NCBI RefSeq assembly: GCF_021568285.1 | Contig: NZ_JAKGTQ010000007.1 | Coordinates: forward strand, 1-64,000 | Source: Rheinheimera sp. UJ63 | GTDB lineage: Bacteria > Pseudomonadota > Gammaproteobacteria > Enterobacterales > Alteromonadaceae | Length of the DNA: 64,000 nucleotides | Reading direction: 5' to 3' | Shown here: one piece after another, positions 56,505 to 64,000 of the stretch | How the letters are laid out: each line of letters starts with the position of its first letter | How positions within the stretch are numbered: the first letter of the stretch is position 1 | Position numbers and translations under genes: made by a program | Notes under the pieces: generated by a model | What the model was told of the DNA's origin: nothing | The model's database searches: none | Seen by the model: only the letters and a program-made list of their open reading frames with translations

Positions 56505-57405
56505 AAAGCGCTAATACCTTAAAATAATGATCGACCACTAACACCAAAAATAACAACATTAAATGCACAATGGAAAACTTAAAGGTGGCCATCGCGGTGC
56601 TGGCCTCTGCAAAGAATTTCAGTTTCCACGCGTACTGCAAAAACCGTAAATTCAGTAACGTACTGGCCACTAAGTAAATAGCGCCGGTCATGCCGACAAT
56701 ATAAGGTAAGAGACACACAATGCATAGTATTAGGGTATATAACAGAATGGCGCTTTTTGTATATTCAATGCCATGTGTTACGGGCAACATGGGCATATTC
56801 ACTTTGGCATAATCATCGCGACGGTGGATAGCCAGCGCCCAAAAATGCGGCGGTGTCCAAGCAAAGATGATCATCACTAAGAGCAGAGCATGGCCATGAA
56901 TATCACCGGTAATAGCAGTCCAACCTAGTAAGGGGGGCATGGCGCCCGCTAAACCACCAATCACGATGTTTTGCGGAGTGGCCCGTTTTAAAAACATGGT
57001 ATAAACCACTGCATACCCAAACAAACTGAGTAAGGTTAACCATGCTGTCAGCGGGTTTACTGCAAAATACAGCAGAACAAAGCCCGCTAAGGCTAAACTG
57101 CAAGCAAAAATCACCGCTTGTTTGCTGCTAACACGACCACGAGCCACTGGCCGACTGTGGGTACGAGCCATTTGTGCATCAATGCGCTGATCAACTACAT
57201 GGTTTAACGCTGCGGCGGCAGCCGACAATAAACCGATCCCCACCGTCGCTGAAAACAACAAACCAAAAGAAATCCATTGATCTGTCGCCAACACCATGCC
57301 GACCCAAGCGGTTAACACCAACAAAGCGACAACCTTAGGTTTAGTAAGCTCTAAATAGTCGCGCCACAGCCGGCTGTGCATCCCTGATAATAATAACGTT
57401 GCCAT
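56494..57405 (-). CDS. ctaB: Protohaem IX farnesyltransferase (haem O synthase)
   Basis: This UbiA-type polytopic enzyme attaches a farnesyl group to haem B. The first aspartate-rich motif is in [19 protein letters not shown] and the second region is [16 protein letters not shown]. About nine transmembrane helices. From the ATG at 57405 (GGGAGAGG ribosome site) it has 303 residues, starting one base after the ctaA stop. Also called cyoE; the setting in a cytochrome c oxidase cluster favours ctaB. Confidence 0.95.
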   Translation of the reverse strand: MATLLLSGMHSRLWRDYLELTKPKVVALLVLTAWVGMVLATDQWISFGLLFSATVGIGLLSAAAAALNHVVDQRIDAQMARTHSRPVARGRVSSKQAVIFACSLALAGFVLLYFAVNPLTAWLTLLSLFGYAVVYTMFLKRATPQNIVIGGLAGAMPPLLGWTAITGDIHGHALLLVMIIFAWTPPHFWALAIHRRDDYAKVNMPMLPVTHGIEYTKSAILLYTLILCIVCLLPYIVGMTGAIYLVASTLLNLRFLQYAWKLKFFAEASTAMATFKFSIVHLMLLFLVLVVDHYFKVLALYVS

Positions 57406-57406
57406 A

Positions 57407-58399
57407 TTACCTCTCCCTGCCTTGTTGCTGATTAATTTGATAGACCGATACCACAACGAACATCAGCAAACTGGCACCAACAAAGTTGTGGGCAACTGCA
57501 TTTGCTAAAGGTAGGTGTAGCACAATATTGAGCACGCCCAAGGTAAATTGCAGTAATAAGGTCGCGCCAATGGCCAGTGCTAAGCGCTGCATTAGCGAAG
57601 ATTGGGCAATCTTGAATAAACGCCAAGCATAAAAGGCCACCACACTAAAGGTAATAAGCGCACCAATGCGGTGTAACACATGGATGGTGGCACGTGCATC
57701 TTGCGACATCACGCCATATTCGTAATCACCATGACCAAGATGTAAATCGAAGGCCTCAGCAAAGGCTAAACGATTTGACCATCCCGCTTCACACAGGGGT
57801 AAATCTAAACAGGCCAAAGCCGCATAATTTGCTGCGGTCCAGCCGCCTAGAGCAATTTGCATTAACACCACAATAGCCGCCAAGATGGCGAGAGGTTTTA
57901 GACGAAGCAATTGGGGCTCTCGACTAAGCCAGTGAGGATGCACCTTAAGCCAATATAAAGCCAATAAGCAAAAGATGCCAAAACCAAACAGTAAGTGTGC
58001 CATCACTACCAATGGAAATAGGCCCATCGTTACCGTTAGTGCACCGAGCAAGGCCTGAAAACACACTAAGATAATTAACGCCGTGGGAATAATAGTTAAG
58101 CGCCGATGTTGCCAAACACTACTGATAAAGAGTGCGGCAATCAGCAGACCTAAAGCACCGGCCAAATAGCGATGCACCATTTCATTCCACGCTTTATGCG
58201 TTTCTAAGGGGCGCTCGGGAAAACGCTCAGCGGCCATTAACACTTTTTCTGGATGGGCCGGTACTTTCAAAAAACCATAACAACCTGGCCAATCTGGACA
58301 GCCTAAACCGGCGTCCGTTAAACGGGTGTAAGCACCCAAAATGATCACGAGCATGGTCCAGCATAGGGTCAAAGTGACCAATTTTTTATGTAATGTCAT
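57407..58399 (-). CDS. ctaA: Haem A synthase CtaA/Cox15
   Basis: CtaA oxidises haem O to haem A for the aa3 oxidase. The 330-residue, eight-helix protein has the periplasmic cysteine segment [18 protein letters not shown] and haem-ligand histidines in [32 protein letters not shown] and AVAHNFVGA. Overlaps the upstream gene by four bases. Confidence 0.95.
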   Translation of the reverse strand: MTLHKKLVTLTLCWTMLVIILGAYTRLTDAGLGCPDWPGCYGFLKVPAHPEKVLMAAERFPERPLETHKAWNEMVHRYLAGALGLLIAALFISSVWQHRRLTIIPTALIILVCFQALLGALTVTMGLFPLVVMAHLLFGFGIFCLLALYWLKVHPHWLSREPQLLRLKPLAILAAIVVLMQIALGGWTAANYAALACLDLPLCEAGWSNRLAFAEAFDLHLGHGDYEYGVMSQDARATIHVLHRIGALITFSVVAFYAWRLFKIAQSSLMQRLALAIGATLLLQFTLGVLNIVLHLPLANAVAHNFVGASLLMFVVVSVYQINQQQGRER

Positions 58400-58908
58400 A
58401 CGCTGGTCCTGTCGTAATTCATCAACTTCATTAAATCGCTGCGGATCGATTTAGCCGTAACCGCCATTTGTTCCGCTTGCTCTGGCATCGGATAACGCAA
58501 TAACACCAAGCCGCGTTGATCAACCAACACAATTTGGTTTTGTAATGCCGCCGTAGCCGCATTGGTTACATTCGACTGCGGAAAGTTGGCATAATCAGCC
58601 GGTAATTGCTGGCCAACATACACCGTTTGCACTTGGTTTTGCTTGCGACCTAATCCGGTATACAGTTGCTTTACGGTGTATAAAGCTTGCTGGCAGGACT
58701 TTTGATCACACGCCGCGGCAACCACCGCAATACGCCAATGATCTTGGCGAGCACTGGCATCATCGAGTAAATAGATCTCTTGTTCCAACCAAGCCCCCTG
58801 ACTGCCCGAACCAGGTGAAAACCAACCGAGCTCTAACACCAGCTTAGCCAAGGCCAATGGCAGAGCACAGCAGAGGATAAACAACAGCAGAAATTTGTTT
58901 TTATTCAT
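58396..58908 (-). CDS. CX4C thioredoxin-like protein of the oxidase cluster
   Basis: From the ATG at 58908 (GGAG ribosome site, 8-base overlap with surf1) the product has 170 residues: an N-terminal membrane anchor (KFLLLFILCCALPLALA) and a periplasmic domain with IAVVAAACDQKSCQQAL (Cys67, Cys72) and NQIVLVDQRGLVLLRYP. The strand-Cys-helix order and the late beta hairpin look like a SCO/thioredoxin fold with a CX4C pair. Placement between surf1 and ctaA implies a role in oxidase assembly, perhaps copper or disulfide handling. No established name. Confidence 0.72.
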   Translation of the reverse strand: MNKNKFLLLFILCCALPLALAKLVLELGWFSPGSGSQGAWLEQEIYLLDDASARQDHWRIAVVAAACDQKSCQQALYTVKQLYTGLGRKQNQVQTVYVGQQLPADYANFPQSNVTNAATAALQNQIVLVDQRGLVLLRYPMPEQAEQMAVTAKSIRSDLMKLMNYDRTSV

Positions 58909-59626
58909 GTTTTTTCTCCAATTGCAAACTAGCTGCAAGCGCAACACCTAATACCGCGATGGCTAAACCCAACCACTGCACGGCATAACCGCGATGTTTT
59001 TCGGGCGGTAACACCACGGCTTTATAGTGCGGAATAAAACGAGAGGGCGCTTGCTGATAAATAACGGCCGCATATAACGGTACCGGCAGTTGTTGTTGTA
59101 AAGCAGTGATATCGACTTGTTGCATACGCATCGGGTAAGTATTGCCTTCAAGGTTTTGCCCCAGTAGCACGCCGCCTAATTTTGTTCTCACTAGACCCGA
59201 TACACTGATTTCAGCAGGGATGGTTATTTCAGGTAAGCTTTGGCGACTGCTTGGCGCGGCAACCCAACCTAAATTAACGAGTAACGCGGGTGCCGTTGCT
59301 TGAAATTGCACCGGTATTAACACATCGTAACCGACGCGGCCTTCGACAATTTTATTATCTAATAACCACACGTAAGGGGCTAACCAACGGCCAGCATCTT
59401 CTACTAACACACCATCGGCCTCGGCACTGTCCAAGTTAAACAGTTGCGATGCAGAGATAGCACCTTGCTGCTGCAATACGGCCAACTGTTGTAATTGCTC
59501 GGTTTTTTCTGCGGCACGTTGCCATTGCCAATACGACAACTTGATTAATATTAAAAAAGCGGCCAGAGTAATAAAGCACCACAGCCGATTAACGTTAAAT
59601 AAGTGACCGAACAACTTAAACTGCAT
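58901..59626 (-). CDS. SURF1 family oxidase assembly protein
   Basis: SURF1 assists haem A insertion into subunit I. The 241-residue protein has two terminal membrane helices (about 14-32 and 215-234), the LSYWQWQRAAEK motif after helix 1, the central VNLGWVAAPSSRQSLP segment and the final HRGYAVQWLGLAIAV. This is the full SURF1 layout. Confidence 0.92.
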   Translation of the reverse strand: MQFKLFGHLFNVNRLWCFITLAAFLILIKLSYWQWQRAAEKTEQLQQLAVLQQQGAISASQLFNLDSAEADGVLVEDAGRWLAPYVWLLDNKIVEGRVGYDVLIPVQFQATAPALLVNLGWVAAPSSRQSLPEITIPAEISVSGLVRTKLGGVLLGQNLEGNTYPMRMQQVDITALQQQLPVPLYAAVIYQQAPSRFIPHYKAVVLPPEKHRGYAVQWLGLAIAVLGVALAASLQLEKKHE

Positions 59627-59647
59627 CAGTCAAACTCCGGAGATGAA

Positions 59648-59857
59648 ATGATAATAAAAATAGCCATCGTTCTATTGCTGATCTATATCGTGGTTAATCT
59701 GGTAAAAGCCGGTTTTAGCGTTATGCGCCAAACCGAATCCAGCCACAGCTTGTCTTACTATCTTGGTAAAAGGGTGTTGTTCTCAGCGATCGCCCTCGCC
59801 TTAATAATTCTCGCGATGGCGACCGGACTGATTGCACCTAATGCCCGCCCTTATTAA
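59648..59857 (+). CDS. DUF2909 twin-transmembrane protein
   Basis: From the ATG at 59648 (GGAG six bases upstream) the 69-residue product has two membrane helices (about 2-24 and 40-61) joined by a polar loop (RQTESSHSLSYYLGKR). This is the DUF2909 family, regularly found inside cytochrome oxidase clusters. It is the only plus-strand gene in the cluster, 21 bases from the divergent surf1. Function unknown. Confidence 0.82.
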   Translation: MIIKIAIVLLLIYIVVNLVKAGFSVMRQTESSHSLSYYLGKRVLFSAIALALIILAMATGLIAPNARPY

Positions 59858-59863
59858 AGCCGG

Positions 59864-60742
59864 TTAAATGATGTAGACAAAGACAAATAAACATAACCAA
59901 ACCACATCAACAAAATGCCAATACAGGGCACCGGCTTTAAAAGCGAAATGTTTTTCTGGCGTGAAGTGCCCTTTTAACACTCTAAAAAAGATAAAGAGTA
60001 GAATGATTGCACCCAGCGTGACATGTAAGCCGTGAAAACCGGTTAACAGAAAGAAAGTGTTACCGTAAAAACCAGAGTCTAAGCGTAAGCCAAGATCACG
60101 ATAAGCATGAATATACTCATAGCCTTGTAAACACAAAAACACTGCGCCTAAGAGCAGCGTGAGCAACAAAAACAACTTTAATTGGCCACGCTTTTCTTTT
60201 TCTAACCCCACATGCGCAAAATGCAATGTGACAGACGAAATCACTAAAAGCACCGTATTAATGGTCGGTAAACCCCATGCTGGCATCGATTGTGTTTCAA
60301 TACCACCGGGCGTTTTTAGTAATGGCCATGACGGCTGAAAATCGGGCCATAAAATAGCAAAAGTCATCGCATTGTTACTGGCACCACCGAGCCATTCCAT
60401 CGCAATCACCCGGCCATAAAACAAGGCACCAAAAAAGGCCATAAAGAACATCACTTCAGACACAATGAACCAAATCATACCTTGTCGGAAAGACCGATCC
60501 ATTTGCGCACTGTATAAACCGGCCATAGATTCATCGATGACATTTCTAAACCAACCTACCAACATAAAAATAAGGATGGCAAAACCGGCAAGCAATAACC
60601 AACCGCCAAAACCACTTTGTTGCTTACTGACATCAATCACGTAATGCCCAGCACCAAAGGCAATACAAAACATCGCTACCGCACCGACTATTGGCCAAGG
60701 GCTTTGTGCCGGCACATAATATTTTTCATAGGTCTTATTCAT
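59864..60742 (-). CDS. coxC: Cytochrome c oxidase subunit III
   Basis: Subunit III stabilises the oxidase and its proton uptake. From the ATG at 60742 (GGGGAA ribosome site) it has 292 residues and seven membrane helices. Family segments are WFRNVIDESMAGLYSAQMDR, FIVSEVMFFMAFFGALFY, NTFFLLTGFHGLHVTLGA and the final YWHFVDVVWLCLFVFVYI. Confidence 0.96.
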   Translation of the reverse strand: MNKTYEKYYVPAQSPWPIVGAVAMFCIAFGAGHYVIDVSKQQSGFGGWLLLAGFAILIFMLVGWFRNVIDESMAGLYSAQMDRSFRQGMIWFIVSEVMFFMAFFGALFYGRVIAMEWLGGASNNAMTFAILWPDFQPSWPLLKTPGGIETQSMPAWGLPTINTVLLVISSVTLHFAHVGLEKEKRGQLKLFLLLTLLLGAVFLCLQGYEYIHAYRDLGLRLDSGFYGNTFFLLTGFHGLHVTLGAIILLFIFFRVLKGHFTPEKHFAFKAGALYWHFVDVVWLCLFVFVYII

Positions 60743-60744
60743 TA

Positions 60745-61299
60745 TTATTCCCCACTTTTTGCTGTAGCAGTGTCCGGCTGCCAACTGGCAGTCACGTCAT
60801 ACAGGGTGTAGTTCAATGTAATCGTGCTGAACTGCGCCGGTAGCGCCGGATCGACATAAAACTGCACAGGCATCAGCATATTATTGCCGCCCGCCAGTTG
60901 CTGTTGGGTGAAACAAAAGCATTCAATTTTGTGTAAGTAGAGTGCAGCTTGGCCTGGCGAAACCGATGGCACCGCCTGGCCTACAATCATGCGGCTGGTG
61001 GGGTTTTCTGCGATATAGTTCATCACGTAAATTTCACCTGGATGCACCGTCAAACGGCGGATCTCGGGTTTAAAAATCCACGGCATGTCTTTGTTTGGTC
61101 GCGCCAAAAACTCAATGGTCACTTCGCGGCTAGTGTCGATATTATCCGCCAGCACAGTGGCTGGCGTTGCCGAGGGTTTGCCATTAATACCGGTAATATC
61201 ACAAAACACGTCATATAAAGGTACTAAGGCAAAACCGAAGCCAAACATCAGTAACACAACCAGTAGTAATTTACTGACCAGCGTACGATGCAGCTGCAT
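60745..61299 (-). CDS. ctaG: Cytochrome c oxidase assembly protein CtaG/Cox11
   Basis: Cox11 inserts copper into the CuB centre of subunit I. The 184-residue protein has one N-terminal helix (LLLVVLLMFGFGFALVPLYD) and a periplasmic immunoglobulin-like domain with the copper motif KIECFCFTQQQL. PLYDVFCDITGINGK is also diagnostic. Two bases separate it from coxC. Confidence 0.96.
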   Translation of the reverse strand: MQLHRTLVSKLLLVVLLMFGFGFALVPLYDVFCDITGINGKPSATPATVLADNIDTSREVTIEFLARPNKDMPWIFKPEIRRLTVHPGEIYVMNYIAENPTSRMIVGQAVPSVSPGQAALYLHKIECFCFTQQQLAGGNNMLMPVQFYVDPALPAQFSTITLNYTLYDVTASWQPDTATAKSGE

Positions 61300-61309
61300 A
61301 AGCCCTCCG

Positions 61310-62893
61310 CTACTTAATTACGGGTGGTGTTTCAAAGGTGTGATAAGGCGCAGGTGACGGCACTTCCCACTCTAAACCTTCAGCACCTTCCCAAACCTGC
61401 GCAGTAGCGGGCACACCGCCGCGCGCGCATTTAACTAACACCCACACAAAGATCAGTTGCGACAGACCAAACAGGAAACCACCGATACTGATAAAAGCAT
61501 TAAAGTCAGCAAATTGCAGGGCATAGTCGGGAATACGGCGTGGCATACCCGCTAAACCAACGAAGTGCATTGGGAAAAACAGCATGTTTACAGAAATCAA
61601 AGAACACCAAAAATGCAACTGGCCAAGACGCTCGTCATACATGTAGCCGGTCCATTTAGGTAACCAGTAATAAGCCGCCGCAATAATCGAAAACACTGCG
61701 CCTGTTACTAACACATAGTGAAAGTGTGCCACCACGAAATAGGTATCATGGTACTGGAAGTCAGCTGGCGTTATCGCCAACATCAAACCCGAGAAGCCAC
61801 CGATGGTAAACAGCACAATAAAGGCCAAGGCAAACATCATCGGCACTTCAAACGTCATGGCTCCTCGCCACATTGTGGCCACCCAGTTAAACACTTTTAC
61901 CCCGGTAGGTACGGCAATTAACATAGTGCAATACATAAAGAACAAGGTCGCAAACACCGGCATCCCCGTAGTAAACATATGGTGTGCCCAAACCAAGAAC
62001 GACAAGATAGCGATACTGGCGGTGGCATACACCATAGAGGCATAACCAAACAACGGTTTACGGGCGAAGGTTGGAATAATGGCGGAGATAATGCCAAAGG
62101 CTGGCAAAATCATAATGTACACTTCGGGGTGACCAAAGAACCAGAAAATATGCTGAAACAGCACAGGATCACCGCCACCGGCAGCATCAAAGAAGCTGGT
62201 ACCAAAATATTTATCCGTCAACACCATGGTCACGGCACCTGCTAACACAGGCATAACCATAATCAGTAAGAACGCTGTGATAAACCACGTCCAGACAAAC
62301 AATGGCATTTTCATCCAAGTCATCCCAGGAGCACGTAAATTCCAAATCGTGACGATCACGTTAATTGCACCCATAATGGAAGAAATACCCATGATATGCA
62401 CCGAAAACACAAACAGCGCCGTACTGTCACCGCTGTAGGTTGTCGATAACGGGGCATAGAACGTCCAGCCAAAACTGGGACCACCGCCTGGCATAAATAA
62501 ACTAAGTAAAAGGATCAAGAACGCAAAAGGTAAGATCCAAAAACTCCAGTTATTCATCCGTGGTAACGCCATATCTGGCGCACCAATCATCATTGGGATC
62601 ATCCAATTAGCTAAACCGGTAAAGGCCGGCATTACCGCGCCAAATACCATGATTAAGCCATGCACTGTGGTCATTTGGTTAAAGAAATGAGGTTCGACAA
62701 ATTGCATACCCGGCTGGAATAACTCCAAACGAATAACCATTGCCATACTGCCGCCAAGGAAAAACATCACCAAAGCGAAAATAAGGTACATACTGCCGAT
62801 ATCTTTGTGGTTCGTGGTAAACAACCAGCGTTTTATGCCGCTAGGTTTGTGATCATGCGCATGATCATCATGTTCTGTAGTAATTGCTGACAT
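61310..62893 (-). CDS. coxA: Cytochrome c oxidase subunit I
   Basis: Subunit I holds haem a and the haem a3-CuB oxygen-reducing centre. All ligands are present: His78 and His392 for haem a, His390 for haem a3, His255 with Tyr259 (WFFGHPEVYI, the cross-linked pair) and His304-His305 for CuB. Glu257 in the same motif marks a type A1 oxidase with a canonical D-channel gate nearby. About twelve helices, 527 residues. Confidence 0.98.
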   Translation of the reverse strand: MSAITTEHDDHAHDHKPSGIKRWLFTTNHKDIGSMYLIFALVMFFLGGSMAMVIRLELFQPGMQFVEPHFFNQMTTVHGLIMVFGAVMPAFTGLANWMIPMMIGAPDMALPRMNNWSFWILPFAFLILLLSLFMPGGGPSFGWTFYAPLSTTYSGDSTALFVFSVHIMGISSIMGAINVIVTIWNLRAPGMTWMKMPLFVWTWFITAFLLIMVMPVLAGAVTMVLTDKYFGTSFFDAAGGGDPVLFQHIFWFFGHPEVYIMILPAFGIISAIIPTFARKPLFGYASMVYATASIAILSFLVWAHHMFTTGMPVFATLFFMYCTMLIAVPTGVKVFNWVATMWRGAMTFEVPMMFALAFIVLFTIGGFSGLMLAITPADFQYHDTYFVVAHFHYVLVTGAVFSIIAAAYYWLPKWTGYMYDERLGQLHFWCSLISVNMLFFPMHFVGLAGMPRRIPDYALQFADFNAFISIGGFLFGLSQLIFVWVLVKCARGGVPATAQVWEGAEGLEWEVPSPAPYHTFETPPVIK

Positions 62894-62896
62894 CGG

Positions 62897-64000
62897 TTAT
62901 TCTCCCTTGCCTTGCTGGACAGCGAACACATCGGCAGCCTGCACGGTATCACCGGTATTATTATCAAAAGCATTACGGGTATAGGTGATAACCGCTGCTA
63001 ATTCTTTTAGGCTGAGTTGCTTACCAAACGCCTGCATCGCAGTACCTGGGCGACCATTAACCAACACATCAATATGGCCGTTGCGATCATTAAGGATTAA
63101 CTCGCTGCCTTTTAACGCAGGGAAAATACCAGGTAACCCCATGCCAGTAGCCTGATGACAGGCAACACACCAGCCTTGATAGATTTTTTCACCGGTACTC
63201 ATTAACTCTGCCATGCTCATATTCATGGCTAGCAATTCTTGTTCGGCGGCTTTTTCACTGGCGATCCGCGTTTCTTCTTGCTGGATCCACGCTAAATAAT
63301 CTTCTTCGCTTTTCGCAATCACCACGATTGGCATAAAGCCGTGGTCTTTACCGCATAACTCAGTACATTGCCCACGATAAGTGCCAGGCTCGTCGACCCG
63401 AGTCCATGCTTCGTTAATAAAGCCAGGGTTCGCATCTTTTTTAATGGCAAAGGCAGGTACCCACCACGAGTGAATCACATCATCAGAGGTCATCAAGAAG
63501 CGAATTTTTTTCCCAACAGGAATCACTAAAGGCCGATCGACCTCTAATAGGTAGTTTTCACCCTTGGCCAGTTTATTGGCCACTTGCTCTCTGGGTGTCG
63601 CTAATAATGAAAAGTACTCAACATCGTGTTCAAGGTATTTATAATGCCATTTCCACTGCGAACCAGTGATTTGCACGGTAACATCGGCAGCGGAGGTGTC
63701 ATCCATCGCCAATAGGGTGGTCGTGGCAGGAAATGCCATCACAACAAGAATCACGACCGGAATGGCCGTCCACAGAATTTCAACCTTGGTACTTTCATGA
63801 AATGAAGCCGGCTGCCCCCCTCTTGCCTTGCGGTGAAGGATCATGGATACAAACATAATCCCAAACACCACTGCACCGATAGCACAACAAATCCAGAAAA
63901 TGGTCATATGCAGTTGATAAACCTGCTGACTGATCTCCGTAGCGCCTTTGGTCATATTCAAAGGCATAGATGTTGATGCGTTTGCCGATGCGGCAAAAAA
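62897..64000 (-). CDS. coxB: Cytochrome c oxidase subunit II with fused cytochrome c domain (5' end cut off)
   Basis: Reading from an internal Met at 63967, residues show two membrane helices, the CuA site (His166, Cys201, Cys205, His209, Met212; segment CTELCGKDHGFMP) and a C-terminal cytochrome c domain with CVACH (267-271) and GLPGIFPALKGS. The frame stays open upstream through FFAASANAS to the window edge at 64000, which looks like the end of a signal peptide, so the true start lies outside. The haem domain makes this a caa3-like subunit II. Confidence 0.95.
   Translation of the reverse strand, partial: FFAASANASTSMPLNMTKGATEISQQVYQLHMTIFWICCAIGAVVFGIMFVSMILHRKARGGQPASFHESTKVEILWTAIPVVILVVMAFPATTTLLAMDDTSAADVTVQITGSQWKWHYKYLEHDVEYFSLLATPREQVANKLAKGENYLLEVDRPLVIPVGKKIRFLMTSDDVIHSWWVPAFAIKKDANPGFINEAWTRVDEPGTYRGQCTELCGKDHGFMPIVVIAKSEEDYLAWIQQEETRIASEKAAEQELLAMNMSMAELMSTGEKIYQGWCVACHQATGMGLPGIFPALKGSELILNDRNGHIDVLVNGRPGTAMQAFGKQLSLKELAAVITYTRNAFDNNTGDTVQAADVFAVQQGKGE

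Noticed and set aside
1..64000. CRISPR arrays, tRNA genes, complete insertion sequences
   Set aside because: No regularly spaced repeats, cloverleaf sequences or transposase genes were found on either strand.

Overview
The window is gammaproteobacterial chromosome, most like the Alteromonadales/Chromatiaceae group around Rheinheimera, Alishewanella and Shewanella. The evidence is protein resemblance (TrmA, FabR, SthA, HemE, HslO, GreB and NfuA can all be followed residue by residue against the enterobacterial proteins), gene order, and moderate base composition. There are about 62 protein genes, densely packed. No tRNA, rRNA, phage, insertion sequence or CRISPR array lies inside the window.

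Layout. 0-0.3 kb: an rRNA-type promoter firing leftward out of the window, then a membrane-anchored RRM protein. 0.9-8.2 kb: trmA, fabR, an acyl desaturase with a visible FabR-type operator, sthA, hemE, a candidate small RNA, nudC and rsd; sthA/fabR/trmA and hemE/nudC/rsd are also neighbours in Escherichia coli. 8.2-13.6 kb: fkpA (here a lipoprotein), a WD40 lipoprotein, slyX, yheV, the ABC-F gene yheS, a TIGR02444 gene, a DUF3149 miniprotein and fdxA. 13.7-22.4 kb: a more lineage-specific stretch with an FAD-dependent dehydrogenase, a secreted orphan, a CBS protein, a stand-alone LPD1-like (CLCA_X-type) putative metallopeptidase, a PAS-GAF-GGDEF cyclase, a GMC oxidoreductase with a Tat-signal small subunit, then yheT-yheU and a DUF4177 protein.

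22.5-26.5 kb: pckA, cysQ, nudE, yrfG. 26.5-37.6 kb: a complete type II secretion operon gspC to gspN on the minus strand, almost entirely with overlapping or abutting genes. 37.9-48.5 kb: hslR-hslO, a large secreted subtilisin-like protease with a C-terminal sorting tail (a likely client of the secretion system), ompR-envZ, greB and tex. 48.5-55.9 kb: a flagellar-rod-like small protein with a putative metalloprotease, bioH, gntX/comF, a secreted M14 carboxypeptidase, a 234-bp inverted-repeat element, nfuA and a polysaccharide deacetylase.

55.9-64 kb: the cytochrome c oxidase locus, minus strand: coxB (cut by the window edge, with a fused cytochrome c domain), coxA, ctaG, coxC, surf1, a CX4C thioredoxin-like orphan, ctaA, ctaB and a SCO copper chaperone, with one DUF2909 gene on the opposite strand. 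Together these supply the structural subunits, haem A synthesis and copper insertion for one aa3/caa3-type oxidase.

The window is mostly conserved housekeeping DNA. I did not find a clear undescribed multi-gene system. The best leads are the candidate small RNA at 6.67-6.75 kb, the FabR operator at 2.70 kb, the pckA palindrome at 24.2 kb, the repeat at 53.9-54.1 kb, the membrane-tethered RRM protein, the LPD1-like enzyme and the CX4C protein of the oxidase cluster.
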